From Augochlora pura (Eukaryota; Arthropoda; Insecta; Hymenoptera; Halictidae), in NCBI RefSeq assembly GCF_028453695.1, contig NC_135776.1, forward strand, positions 15,942,663-16,006,662: a stretch of DNA of 64,000 bases. The letters run 5' to 3'. Positions 25,418 through 38,062 of this stretch are shown here, piece after piece (position 1 is the stretch's first letter; every line of letters begins with the position of its first letter). The notes under the pieces are model-generated. The model was not told the origin of the DNA. It saw nothing but the letters and a program-made list of their open reading frames with translations, and made no database searches. Both the position numbers and the translations under genes were made by a program.

Positions 25418-27826
25418 CGGCCAGCCCTTCAATGGTTCCTATTTCTCTTTCGCGGGGCCACGTTCCTGCGATTCGAGGTCAAGGTTGGAGCTTTTCGGTG
25501 GCCCGCCCTCCCCCCGTCGCCCCGCCGTGGGATCGTTGTCTCGTTTCGGATCGAATCCCAGATAGCGTTTCTCGGTTTTCTTGCCGTGGCTTTGTCGGAT
25601 GCTCCATCTAGCCTCGTTCGGCTCCTTGTTTTATTGTTTCGCGGTTCATTCGGATCCTGAAGCTCGAAGGTCGAGGACCTTCGTTCATGGAACTGGAGAA
25701 ATGCTCCGAGCGCTCATTCTGGAGCAATTTTATAGCGAATTTTCTGTTTCGACTAGGTTCTTCTATAATCGCTTGTCTCTCTCTGTTGAGATTTGGTTTA
25801 TAACATTTATAAATTTCTTGTTGTTAGGCTGCGGATTGCTCGTGGCAAAATGGTTGAGTCAAAAAGAGAATTCGAGGAACGTGAGAAGAATTTGAGGGTA
25901 TTTTTATATTGTCCATGACCTAAATTATTCGAAGAGGAAAGACAATTTTTATTTTGTATGAGGATCTGAAGTCTATTTGCAGCTATCCATGCTATAATAT
26001 ATTATATAATATAGCACGGCTATAAATATATGGCAGCTATAAAATATATATATAATTCATTGATTTGTACGATATTGATTATTACTATAAATATAGTTGC
26101 GATCTAATATTCACGGCAGAATGTTCTGCTTTGCTATAAATATGCTACAAGCCAGAAAAATCGTTTTAGATTTACAGTCAAATTAACGTCGACTGCGAAG
26201 GCTTAAGTATTAACCTAAAGAATTACATTAAAACTAAACAAATCCCCCTATCTACTGTAATTGGACAAATCTATCGCGAGTTCGACTTATTAAAGTTTAG
26301 ACCAGTCGAAGTTCGGAATTAAACAGTCGCGAGAAATCGTCGACAGCCATCGAAGGGTCAATCAAATTGAACTGTTGTCTTAGCGCTATCCAGCTGACTT
26401 CTGTTCTCTTCCGTTCGAATTCGCGTAATTCCTTCACGAACCTCGCCAAAACATCCTGCATCGGCGGACGCCTCTCTCCTCGCGTTAGCACAAAAGCAAA
26501 ACCACCGCTCGCGATCGCGCCGTCTCTCTGTGTATACACGCGGATTTTATTGTAGACGGAGGCGAGAGCCGTCTCTGGAAGCCACGGGCTCACATGTAAA
26601 TCACGTGTGCCACACACGAGGCAAGGCTCGTACCGTCGCGGACGGTGCTCAGGTGAGAGAAGAAGACGTTCGAACGCGACGGACACGATAGATTGACCGA
26701 TGAAAGCAGACGCGCCACGCTGCACAGTGGGCCGGGTCGAAAAATTTACTGACGAAATAATTTGAAATAGTTGTCTTTAGCCAGTGATACTGAAACATTT
26801 TTTGCGTTTGTTGAACAAGAAAATTCGAGAAATTTTCATTGCTGTTTTCGATTGATAAAGATATTGCTCAAATGTGATTATACAAACTATTATCTACTTT
26901 CTAGATCTGTATTTTATATCTATATTTTACGTGCCTAATATTTTATTACAACTTCCAAATTGTTTTCTATAGGGACGCGATCTTTCCATAATTATTTAAA
27001 GCAAACTTTATAGGAAATATTCTTTTTTGTTGGAACACGGAGGCTGTTCGAGATCATAAGTTATCCTTTGTCGAATAAAGGGAATTTTTTCGATTCGTCA
27101 AGCATCAATCAGCGTTAATTTTTTTATATATTATTGTTAATAATAACTAAGAAGATATGCAATTCTTATCAGGAACATAAGATTTTTATAACATAAGGTT
27201 AAATAATATTTTATGAATGTTCTGTTTTGTAAAGCATATATAAAAATTTAAATACAGAGTCTAAGATTCTTAAATTATTTTTCGCCCCCTGGGGGAGACT
27301 CTACCCCTTTTATGGTACAAATTTTTCTTACTGTATTCAGCATTATTTTCTGATAAATTATTCTTAATATTTGTTAACAAAAGATATGATTTCTTGTCAT
27401 AAATAATTGCTCTTCACGTTAAAAACTACCCTGATAGATACATGAAATAGTATCTTTAAAATAACTCAAAGAAAGAAGACAGTTTCTAACATAAGAATAC
27501 AGCCCTTAACATTTCCAATTTCAATAATCATATTACTTAAAATTTCTCCTTCATTTTATCAATTTAGCGCTACTGTTCTATAGCGTCACTCTTGTTCTAA
27601 TCCTATCTCATTTATCTATGCTGTAACCACTTCAAAAACGTATACAATAATAATAATTAAATAGAGAGAATAATGATAAAGACGACGAAGACACCGATTA
27701 ATTAGAATTAATTAATTAGAATTTTCTGTTTCGCAAATCTTACAAATGTAAATACCGCGATTCTAAAATAATCTCGAGGGGTTTAGTTAATTTTGCCTGA
27801 ACTTCCGACTAGTTTTTCGTGCTCTA

Positions 27827-28084
27827 TCAATGATCCGAATTAGGTATAATCCAACGATAAATCGGCAGCATGCTAATGCCGATGATAATGGTGGTAGCGA
27901 AAGCCGGCGAAAGGAAGCTACAAATATTGCTATCGAGTGATAGTAACAGGCCAGACAGGCCGAGCGAGACTAGAATGCATACCAATTGCAAGAATGCATC
28001 TTGTAGAGTCGACGAGGAAGAACGTAAAGTTAACAGAATGACGTTCCGTGTCACGATACGTGAAGCTTCGTATAAATGGTGCGT
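27827..28084 (-). CDS. candidate last exon of an unknown membrane protein (weak)
   Basis: A minus-strand frame of 85 codons ends in TGA at 27827-27829. It is preceded by a reasonable acceptor (TAACTATTCAG just above 28084) in phase 0. The peptide has two hydrophobic runs of membrane-segment length, one around residues 33-50 (LVCILVSLGL...) and one around residues 60-77 (PAFATTIII...). Between them is a short loop with a cysteine, and the tail is polar (PNSDH). There is no in-frame ATG at a sensible start, so it would have to be a terminal exon; I found no upstream partner exon. It may be a chance open frame. Confidence 0.22.
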   Translation of the reverse strand, partial: THHLYEASRIVTRNVILLTLRSSSSTLQDAFLQLVCILVSLGLSGLLLSLDSNICSFLSPAFATTIIIGISMLPIYRWIIPNSDH

Positions 28085-30797
28085 CTGAATAGTTACGACG
28101 TCTTTCCGAAACGTGTTAGAAAAATTAATTACGTTCCGAGCCGACACGAAATCTTTCCACGTTTCCGTGGCGCGAGGCGATTCATCGCGAAAGCGCAACG
28201 AGCAAGGATTCTACGCACGGAGCGCGTCTCAAACAAAATCAAATTTCATTCTGCGGCGGACTGCCTCGAAACGTAACTGTTGTTTCAAAGGATTGAATCG
28301 AAGAGAGGAATTATATTAAAGAGAATAAGAATCATACCGAAATATACAAGGTAAATGCAGCGTTTTAATTATGCAAATTTTACAGATTTTGAAAATTTTG
28401 CGCGTTACTGTTTTACATATTTTTATGATGATTATTCAAATAAACAATTTTATATCATTCGATTTCTCTATCGCCACGATTCTCATAACATATATCATAA
28501 TAATCTTATTAAAAATTATCAGAATAACTTCAGTTATCACACAACATTTTTTTCTTTACGTTCGTAAAATAATAGAAAATATTGTTACTTCTGACAGTTC
28601 CTCTTCTTTCTAACAATTTCCTTATATATATACATTGTCCATAGAAAAACGAAAGCGTCTAAAAAGAGTACTATAAAAGTTGAATCGAGGAAATTGCTAA
28701 ACAAAGTTAGAAACGATCCTGAACAATACGATCGTCAAAAATATATAATAATCAAATCATGTTCCCCCGGGCATACAAAAATTGTCAGAAATATATAATA
28801 ATACAATCATGCGACGTTCGACAGTTAATCAAATATTCTTAAATGCTCTGCAATGTTTGTCAGCCAAATATTGTCACAATTATTTCACTCTATTGCCTAC
28901 TAATTTAATATACAAATTAATCTGGTTATCCACGGATGAAAAAAATGATTGTAGAAACATTTACCACTAATATTCTTACCGGACTCTGAGTCGCTAAATT
29001 GATGAAGACATTCGTCGTCACCGCGTTCCCACCAATTAGCATTGCTGCCTGCAAATCACGAGAGAGAGAAAGAGAGAGAGATAGAGATAGAGAGAGAAGG
29101 AGGTGAGAACGCGCCAGTGTGGGCGTGTGCGCGCGCGTGAATGACGGTTGGGGGGTTTTTCAAAGAAAGCATCATCATCGACGCGGTGTGTGCATAATCA
29201 AAAGCAGAATTCTTCGGTCGAAGAATGGCGCTTGTTCGATTAGCGGCCCCGGTCTTTATCAAATCCCATCGCATACCGCGCGACGTGCGCTATAGGAGGA
29301 TGGCTGCCATTCACCAACGAAATCTCCCGCCGACGATCTGCCAGAGATTCAGACGAGGCCTCGTCGTGTCATCCGGTGCTACATGCGAAACAATCGCGCC
29401 GCCGTATCATGTTTTATTTATAACGCCTGCCTTATGATCTTCGGCCCATATAACGTTTCTGCGGTAAATCGTTCCGACGCGGACCCCAATCATTCGTTCC
29501 TTGTTCATCATTGCTCCTCGAATCGTTGCTTCGAAAGCGAAAGCTTCATCCAACAACGAACACAATAATCGAGGTGTATTTGGAACACCGATTTTCGGTC
29601 ACCGTTGCAAACTTGAAACAATTTTTGGCTCTGATAAGGAAGTGTTTGAGTGAATTAAGTGCACTGTAATGACGAACCCTTTGGAATATAGTAACGAGTC
29701 ATAACCCTTTGAAATACAATGAGTCACAGCCCTCTGCAATATAATAACGAGTCGTAAATCATACAATGATCATGCTAGATCAAATTTTCCTTAAATACCA
29801 TAAATTAACACGCAGTTAAATACTGTAAATTAACAATCAATCACTAAAATGCCACCAAGTAATTTAATCGATTAAACCGAAACTGGAAAGTTAAAATGTA
29901 TCGCAATGGATGACATTAGAATTCTTCGACGGCTGATGTATCCTCATCAAACTTAGTTCGTTCGACTATACTACAATTGAAATACATTTTCAAAATTCGT
30001 AAAGAGTTAGCTGGCGAAACTTGGCAGCCGCAAGTTTTATCTTCCTCGCACAGAACAAGCTAAGATTGATTGCATGCTGGAACGCCTAACATCTTCAAGA
30101 AACCTCGGAAAACGACCGGCCGACCTGACAAAATCATAGTCAAATGGGTCCGAGGGTAAACAAGGCCCGTTTCAATTCCATCGGTGGGACGTTTCCTCCT
30201 GGGTCCCACCACATCTGCGGGACACCCTTTCCGGCGCGAGCTCCGCCGCCCCCAAACTCCGTTGTAAACAGCTCCACGATAGACTGTCAGCCGGCGAAAC
30301 ACCCCGACTTTTACGACGCGGCGCCGTTAGACACGTTTCCTCTATTTTTAAAGGCGAGCCCCGCTGTACCACGTGTACACCAGAATGGAATTTCCAGAGT
30401 GGCCGGCGAAGGCGGCCAAGTTATGTGGATAAAGAGAGAGAGAGAGAGAGAGACGCGTACACGTTGCGCGGGCACCGGGCGAGCCGGTGCAGCTTTTTCT
30501 CGCGGCTTCTTGCAAGGACGCCCGATGTGGATCATCCTTAAGGCGTGCCCAGGCCTTTTCTGATTCCCACATACATTTGTTTCCCCGCGGGCCCCCTTAT
30601 TCGGAGGAAAATCGACGTACATGGACACGACGGGACGCTTCGCGTGCGACCACGCTCGAAGTTCGGAAATAAGGAGTTCGATGAAACCGAGACACGGGGA
30701 ATGGTGATCATGGCTGCGGTCTATTTTTATGTAAAATTGATAATTGTCTGCGTCAAGTAGAAAATTAAATCCGTTCGCGATATTAGAGCTGTATTGT
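28085..30797. other. non-genic stretch
   Basis: A+T rich to 29000, then CpG-rich islets at 29090-29540 and 30090-30680 with overlapping open frames up to 166 codons on both strands and no domain. At 29678-29760, three successive copies of a ~32-bp motif (CCCTTTGGAATATAGTAACG and variants) resemble the end of the element at 59066-59304. GAAGGAG followed by GTGAGAACG at about 29099 resembles a donor, but there is no other support. Confidence 0.4.
29678..29760 (+). repeat. three tandem copies of a TTAA-element end
   Basis: CCCTTTGGAATATAGTAACG, then CCCTTTGAAATACAATGAG, then CCCTCTGCAATATAATAACG, each followed by AGTC and spaced about 32 bp. The same CCCTTGCACTATAGTAACGA word starts the element at 59066-59304, preceded there by TTAA. 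Here TTAA has become ATAA or CAG. This looks like a local amplification of one element terminus. Confidence 0.55.
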
Positions 30798-31343
30798 TTA
30801 AGCCTTTGCAATCGTGTGTCTACTCTCAGCCAGCAAAGCTATTTGTTATTTTCTTCTCTTTACTTTTATATATAATTAAATATTATTGTACTATATACTA
30901 AATGAGAGGTTCCTGAGATTATTTGAAGCAACTTTTTCCTTTACAACAATGTTCTCCGACGCGTCGTAAACGACTTATTAACAAAAAACATAGACCAATA
31001 AGAAGCGAGTACCGCAGACGCGAGACAGCTGAGCCAACAAGCGGAACTGTGGTTTGCCCGCCCCTCGCCGGCAGAGTTCGTCACTGGCCACTGTTTTTCG
31101 TTAATAACTCGTTAACGATGCCTCGGAGAAAATTGTTGTAAAGGAAAAAGTTGCTTGAAATGATCTCAGGTATCTATATTTCCATAGTATTAGACACTTT
31201 TAACATGCCTTATATATTTAAGCTTGAAAAAGGAATTAAACTTTATCTTTCTTTTTTTCGTGTATTATCCACACGGTCAACGAAAATTAATTCCAACTAA
31301 CATGACACCTATGTATGAATTTAATAGGAGCGCAAAGGGCTAA
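30798..31343 (-). mobile_element. degenerate TTAA element, interrupted by a fold-back element
   Basis: The left edge TTAAGCCTTTGCAATCGTG continues into GTCTACTCTCAGCCAGCAAA, the reverse complement of the right half of the element at 1085-1320. The right edge is GCGCAAAGGGCTAA. The interior is split by the long-armed element at 30912-31170. The inferred order of events is insertion of the TTAA element first and the fold-back element later. Confidence 0.5.
30912..31170. mobile_element. fold-back miniature element with ~75-bp inverted arms
   Basis: Left arm starts CCTGAGATTATTTGAAGCAA and right arm, reverse complemented, starts CCTGAGATCATTTCAAGCAA. Both continue through CTTTTTCCTTTACAACAA, TTCTCCGA and a TTATTAAC block for roughly 75 bp with a handful of mismatches. 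The ~110-bp middle is G+C rich (GTTTGCCCGCCCCTCGCCGG). No clear target-site duplication is visible at the edges, so the superfamily is undetermined. The near-identical long arms suggest recent origin or gene conversion between arms. Confidence 0.85.
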
Positions 31344-33524
31344 CAGCTTGACCTCGCGGATAGATGCTCTCTCGAGGCACCTGAATGTTTAGAACTACGG
31401 TCGGCCCACTTGTTCCACGAGAATAATAGAAGTTACGGGAAATCGGTGAGCTCGAGCAGCGCGATTGAAATATTTCAATCTGGAGCTAGAAACTGGCCCC
31501 GCCTAAAAATCGCGCGCGATCTGGCTACCAAAAGAGATCGACGGAAAAGCCGAGCCGACTGGTCTGGTTAAACCAGTTGCCAGCCGTTTACTGCTCCCCG
31601 CGAATGCTGATTGCCCCGGAAAAATGATCAGCAAAACTTCGATTTTAACCGGCGATCTATCGGGATGCGGTCCGCGCGCACCGAGGATGAGACAGAGTTC
31701 GGAGTTTTTTTTCGTACGCGAAGCGTAACAGAACGACTGGTTATAGGCTCGGTAGCCTGGAATCCAGCATCGGACGGAGGACTCCCTGGTTCAAATCCGC
31801 GATTAATCCCGATCGTTTTGCTCGGCTTTCGGCGAACTATGTATGTATATCGCCGCTTCCGACAAGAGACCGATACCGCGAATTTAGCGACACGAAGCCG
31901 ACGCGCGATCGACGGCTTCCAGATATTTAACAGGAATCGATCGGACATGCGCCGGGATTGCGAACTCGGCGATTTGGAAATCCGCGCGACTTTTTATCGA
32001 GGGAAATAACTGTATTACCTAGTGTTAAACGGGTAGCCGTTGTTGCACCGATCTACGGTTTTATGGTTGTACATTCTATAGAATTTGGAAACCGCTGTAC
32101 TTGCAATTTCTCTGTTTTATTCGTACATCTGTTTATAACTTCTGTTAGCTTGGAATCGATTCGTGGAATATAGATTACTTATTTTATTGTAATAAATGCA
32201 TAATAAATTGATGCGTTGAGAGATTTATTTTAGTTCTATAAGAGCGAATTTTAGCGATTGATGTGGGCCAGTTGCGCTCGATTTTATTTAATTATTTATT
32301 TAATTGCAATCTACTTGACGCGTTAAACAGAGAAACGAAGAATTATTGCATCGTCTGCTCGTTTTCTGTACGTGGATAATAATTTGGTAAAAATTTGATG
32401 TCGGCTTATAGTTGCAATTATGGTATTGAAATTTTTAATTGAAATTCTGCGTGGCACGTGGAAATTGATGATTTAACCAGCGACGAAGGCGTCGGTGAAA
32501 TTTCAAGGTCGATCTGGTTGATGACTGGCGCTTTTGATACGAGTTCAACGACACAAGACCGGGCAAGGTCACTCAAGGTCACACAACCGCATAACGAAGT
32601 AATCTCGAGAGTGCACCTCGTAATAGGATTGCTCAATCGAAGTATGCGCTGAATAATGTTGAAACAATGAGAGTTAACAATCGTAGCAATGGTTCGTATA
32701 GTTAATTAAATTATATAATATACAGATAGAATAATTAACTTCTGCATGAAATTATTATGTTAATCTCGTAACTGTTCTTACAACTGTATATTTTTAGGTA
32801 GCGACGCCAACGTGTCACTTAATTGTTTAATTTCTGGCAATGGAAATAAATCAGTAACTCTGGTATCAGATGCAACAAAAATTCGGTTATTTACAGTTGA
32901 AACAAGTTGAAAAATCGGCGAATGAAAGTTCTTCTTTAACGATACTGTTTTTAATATATTTTATCAAAGTTAATAAGAAAAAAAGAAGATATGAAATCCT
33001 GTTTGTCTTTTGTTTCCTGTTGCTCCAAATTTTGCAAAAAAATTTATAATCTTATATTTATATTATAGTTTTTTATTAAATCTTGTACTTTACTTTCCAA
33101 AAAGATATAAATATGAATATATGCTAAAATTGTGTATTTATACACTTAGTATATTACTTTGTAAGGATGAAAAGACTGTATTCATTTAAATCTTTCGCTA
33201 TTTTTATTGTAAAGCATGCTTGAATTAAAAAATCATTTCTTAAGAGAGAATCAGCATAATTTGAACAATTTGAAAATTAGAGATATAAAATTTGTTCGGC
33301 GATGTTAGATTTATCATCGAATACCGAAAATAAACCTTAAAAACGCCCGCAATTCCAAATAATTTATTTAATTAACAAAAATTGATTACAGTGAACAGTA
33401 TTTTCACTATTTTACATCCTAAGGATCCAAATAAAATTCAGTTCGCCCGACTATATTGCAATAAAAGATGAATAACGTCATAATTTTAGCAAACATCTAA
33501 AATAGCAATCGTCTACATTCGAAT
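31344..33524. other. non-genic stretch
   Basis: 31370-32000 is CpG rich with a 132-codon plus frame at 31611-32009 (no ATG context of note, no domain). It includes a TGGTTCAAATCC word at 31789 resembling a pol III B box; no cloverleaf can be folded around it. 32000-33520 is A+T rich with nothing recognisable. Confidence 0.4.
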
Positions 33525-33773
33525 TTAACCCTTTGCACTTTAATGGCGACTCTGCGGCACGGACAAAATTTATCATACTGCGATTTCAAAAAATTTTTAT
33601 GTCACTAAATATGTTTTCATTTAATAAACTATCAAAAATTCGAGTCCATCACTGGTATGCGTTCAATTCTATATGTAAAAACGAATAAAAATCGAGAAAG
33701 AAAAGAAATGTTACAAATCGTAAGAAATATCTAGAGTTTCGAAGTTGAAACGTCTTCGAGTGCAAAGGGTTAA
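33525..33773 (-). mobile_element. TTAA-bounded miniature element, family A, inverted copy
   Basis: TTAACCCTTTGCACTTTAAT on the left and TTCGAGTGCAAAGGGTTAA on the right. The left flank continues GGCGACTCTGCGGC, the complement of GCCGCAGAGTCGCC found before the right end of the element at 2242-2482, so this copy is in the opposite orientation. Its middle differs from the other members. Length 249 bp. Confidence 0.72.
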
Positions 33774-34405
33774 AGCCGGAAAAGTGTCCGCACCAGTCGG
33801 CCCAGCGGTTTGTTCACGGTAGAGAAGCGATCCGCTCAATGAGCTAATCTCGAGCAATTCGATAATACGACGCAACAAAAGACAACCGCGTCGCGTCCAC
33901 GGAGGGCTTCGAAATCCGGCGGTAAGTGTTTCAATCGGTTCTTGAACCACCGGTTATGGGGCCCGACGTAGCAACCCGTCGGTTCTCGTCCGAAAACAGT
34001 CCAAAAGAAAAAAGGAAAGAAGAGGGGCCCCGACTAATTGGCCGTACGATCGAGCGTACACAAAGTGATACTTAGTACACGCCTGTCGAAATCGATGAGA
34101 ACGCAGTTCGGTTCTGAATATGTGCAATTAAAAAAGATGGCCACGACGGCCTGGGGGAGGGGAACGACGTCCATCGGGAAGCAAATCAACCGGTTCGGCT
34201 GTTCGTCGACGAGGAACGTTATTTACGAGCCGATGTTGCACTTATTACAATTTTCTCTTTTAGCATTTTGTTGCAGTTCGAATGTTTTAGAACGTCTGCG
34301 CGATAAGATTTATTCGAACAAATAGGAATAAATAAGTTTTAGATATTCGAGATACGTGATTAAATTAAATGCTCAGACTTTATTTCTGCGAGGGAAAATA
34401 ACCGC

Positions 34406-34890
34406 TCATCCTTCAATTTGGAATCGACGTTAAAAACTAATGCTGTATCAAATATGTAGTCGACGTTGATTTGAAATAATTAGAAGATTTGATGAATCTT
34501 GGTTATCCATCCTCCATTTTGAAGATAACTATTCGTCAAGAACCAATGCTGCATTACAAATAAAATGTGCATTGCTCACAAACTCCTAGAAAATTGACGA
34601 ATCCAGGTAACTCCCTTTTAATAAATGGCCCTTTTTAGTTAGAAATACTTCTAATAATTTTCTAGAAAAAAAACCATGTATGCATCCTCCAATTTAAAGA
34701 CGACTGTTCATCAAGAACTAACGTTGCATCAAAAATAAAATCTGTATTATCAAAACCACCATAAAACTAACAAATCCAGGTGATCTCTTGTAATAAATGG
34801 CCCTTTTCAGTCCCAAAGACCCCAACAAATATCTAGAAAGGAAAAGCCGCGCATTCTCCAATTTAAAGTCAACATAAAATCCCCATCGAT
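34406..34890. repeat. tandem repeat, unit about 172 bp, roughly three copies
   Basis: The marker CATCCTCCAATTTAAAGAC (with variants) recurs at about 34406, 34509, 34682 and 34852. It is followed by CATCAAGAACTAACGTTGCATC, AAATAAAAT, AAATCCAGGTGA and TAATAAATGGCCCTTTT in order. The two full units (34509-34681 and 34682-34851) are the best conserved; the first and last are partial. The satellite-like period is close to nucleosome length. No coding content. Confidence 0.8.
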
Positions 34891-37609
34891 CAAAAAGGAC
34901 TTCGCGAAGCTGACTTAGCCTAGTCCAGAGTACCCTTCAAGAACCATGGAGGATCGGTAAGTAAATCGCGCGGGTCGGTTGGTTCTCCGATGCGAAAGTT
35001 CATCGGTCGTGCTATTGCAAGGTCGCCGTGTCCGACACTTAAATTAATAGTCGGATCAAGGGAAGAGGTGTGCTCTGAATGCAACGGCTGTTTCGTCAAT
35101 TCGCGGGCAGGAAGACAGCATCGCGGGAGGCGCAATCTTGGCTGTCATGCACGCCTCGGAATCCTGGATCGTGCTGGCGCCGATCGAGCCCGGCAAATAA
35201 AGGGACGAAAGGGGGGAAAGGGAACGACTTCCTCTGCGATCCTGACGATGCGGCCCCGTGTCGCACAGTTCCCGAAAAGGCCCCCGCTTCGAGGCCACCC
35301 TTTGCGTTTCAGCATTAAAACGGGTAACCGCGAACGAGCGCCGATTAATCGCCGATATAATTTCCTCGTTTACGCGCGAGCGTGGCCGCGGCAGCCGACT
35401 TTCGACTAGTTTTTCGATCGCAGCCGAGTACGGCGGTCGGCTATGGTGGCCTACGAGCCAAGAAACCCGAGGAATTCCGCGGAGCAGGTGCCGATTTAAT
35501 AGACGTTCCTCCTCCGGCGTCTGGTTTCATGGTTCGGTTGACTTCGGTTGTTAATCAACGATCTGCAGCGGCGCGCGTATTATGGCGATATCGATTCGTT
35601 TCTTCCTCTCTTTCTCTCTTTCTGTTTTCATCCGCCACGGCAAGCCCTTCCTGTTTGCTCCCGCATTCGATGTAATAAAGTCGGCGCTATGCACGGACGC
35701 GCGCCGTTCTAATTGTATCAGCTGTCGCGTGGACGTCCGCGGTAATTAATTTTGATAACGGCGAGCACGATGGAGAATCAGTATGATTTCGCGGAACTTT
35801 GAAATTAATTTATGCTCGGCGATACCAGTCGGACATTCCACGAGGAGTATTCCGTTTTGGCATACTCTGCCGGCGAGCATTCTTGACACTTCGTTCGGTC
35901 GTAATTTCACTCAAGAAGTACCGTTCTTTGCTGACTCGCTTCAGCGATATTGTAATTTGTTAATATTCCCCCTAGTGACACGTTTGCGGACGATCAATGT
36001 TTTGGTGAGACGGGTTGATTTATTTTGAAATTAATAGTGACGTCGAAATTTTGTTTGACCACGTTTTGACCGAGTCAAGTATATCACACTTTAATAGTTG
36101 TATTTTTTTTTTATACACGAGTAGAGTATTATAGCATTCATATCAAGGTCGTGTAACAATGTTAATAATACAGCTTATCGATGTATTGAAACATTTTCAG
36201 ATATAGAATTTACTATTAAAAAATTGGTTAAAGCAGTGATGCGTTCATAAAGTCGATGTGTCTAAAATAGTACATCTTTACTCAGACATTTACCAAAATA
36301 GAATTTTGCTAGAATACATGAACAAAATATGCTTGTAAACTGTATTTTACAAAATACATTTACATGATGTAAAATACGCAAAAGACATTTGCACAATGTA
36401 TTTTGTAGAATACATTAAATGAAATGCTTGCCACACCTTCGACTCATGATAAAAATTACTAGCAAAATAACATATTAAATATGGACGTCATTCTGCTCTT
36501 TAAAATTTTAATACCTTGTCATTAACATTTAAGAATAGAAGTAAAAATCGTGCAATAGTCCCTTCTAAGAAATACCAATTGAAGAATCACGGTAACCGTG
36601 AAGAAAATGGCACCTCAAGCAGCGCAAAATAAAAAGAAGAGCTGGACAATGAAATCTTCAGCGTGCCGGCTAATTTATCGTGAAAATACCACAATGTAGC
36701 TACGGCCGGGCACTCGACCGAGCAAACAAAAACCACCGAGGTAGCCAGTCTTAACCATCGAGGTAGAGGAGCAACCGATCGGTCCCAAGGAGCCGATCTA
36801 TCGGAGGCACGGCCGATGGCCGATTCTCGGCGCGTTTAGCAGCCGGGAACGGAGTTCCATCGCAGGGTTGACCTAGCGATCGTTAAATGGATTGGAAAGG
36901 AATACTTTCCTCGGTCGAAATACCACGGAACGACGGACAGGATCGGCGTGTATTCGGTTACCGCACCTTGTCGGAAATCCTGTTTGATCCCACGGTCCGC
37001 TGGAAGGTCTCCCCGATTCGTACGTGATAAACGAAAAAACTTGCCGGGGCAACTGCGGCACCGACGTGACACCCTGGTAAAGAGATTATTGAATTCCTTC
37101 TCCGTTCGTCGCTGCGCCGAACCCTCTCCATCTCCTCCCTCGTTTCGTCCCCCGAAATGTTGCCGGGTAAAAACACGGGAGGCCGATTTCCTCGTACGCG
37201 TTTCTGCAAAAACCGCATCGCTTCGCCGGCTTTTTGCGAATGTTTTGAGCCGTGCGCGTGCCTTTCGCTTAACCGAGTTACTTCTATGGGGTGCAGGACC
37301 GCCACCCATGTACCTCGGTTTGCGTACCGCGGCGCAAAACAATGCGAATCGAGGCCTCGTTCGCCGGCTTTCGGAAAACCGAGCGACGGCCGCCTTTGCG
37401 CTGCTAATAGCTCCCTGACCAAACTGGGCAACGATTCGGATATCTGGGGAGTACCTGGTAAAGGTGTGACGGGTCCGGTTGCAATTATCTTTATTGCATG
37501 ATTAAGCTTCGTTCTAAAAATAAAGTCGACCTTTTTAAAAGTGGAGTGAGCGATTCGGATTCTTTTTTAGTTAATAGGGGGACCTGTATAGTAAATAGGA
37601 AATGCACTA
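34891..37609. other. non-genic stretch with two CpG-rich blocks
   Basis: 34920-35780 and 36720-37450 are G+C and CpG rich and open in many overlapping frames on both strands (up to 168 codons). Because several frames are open at once with no domain or splice support, I regard them as non-coding islands. 35972-36158 is a diverged element related to 21542-21653 (ACACGTTTGCGGAC at the left, GTCGTGTAA at the right). 36290-36430 carries short inverted words (ATGTATTTTGTAGAATACAT). Confidence 0.4.
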
Positions 37610-38062
37610 AGTACTATACTATGCTATGCTGCAGAGAGTATACTATAATACTACTATACTGTACAACTAATATACTTTAATAGTATAATGCGATAGTACC
37701 ATCTACAGTGGTATAATACTATAATCCTTTAATACTTTATAACAATATAATACTATAATATTACAATATTATAACACTATGATACTTTAATACTATAGTA
37801 CTATAATACTATAATATCACAATACTATAACACTATGATACTTTAATACTATAGTACTATAGTACTATAATATCACAATACTATGATACTTTAATACTAT
37901 GGTACTATAATACTACAATACTATAATACTATAATATCACAATACTATAACGCTATGATACTTTAATACTATGGTACTATAATACTACAATACTACAATA
38001 CTATAATATTACAATACTATAACACTACAATACTATAACACAGTAATACTTTAATACTACAA
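37610..38062. repeat. minisatellite of ACTATAATACT-type units
   Basis: About 450 bp built from 8- to 9-bp words such as ACTATAAT, ACTTTAAT, ATCACAAT and ACACTATG. They are arranged in a recurring longer order of about 50-60 bp (TATAATATCACAATACTATA then ACACTATGATACTTTAATAC). This implies both a short and a higher-order period. Confidence 0.88.

Larger units (their letters stand above)
24790..27826. other. mostly non-genic stretch with a candidate promoter and an inverted pair
   Basis: Contains the candidate TATA promoter at 25386 and the inverted related fragments at 25186-25241 and 26405-26470, listed separately. The rest is A+T rich (25900-26250 and 26750-27820). A 60-residue frame starts at 25432, and a 142-codon minus frame spans 26297-26725. 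Neither shows a recognisable domain. Confidence 0.4.

Noticed and set aside
31743..31802. Possible tRNA or tRNA-derived SINE (TAGGCTCGGTAG and TGGTTCAAATCC words)
   Set aside because: The T-arm does not pair around the loop, no acceptor stem is present, and there is no SINE tail.
36836..37501. Four overlapping frames of 114 to 168 residues on both strands
   Set aside because: They are mutually exclusive frames in a CpG-rich block with no domains; compositional openness is the simplest explanation.
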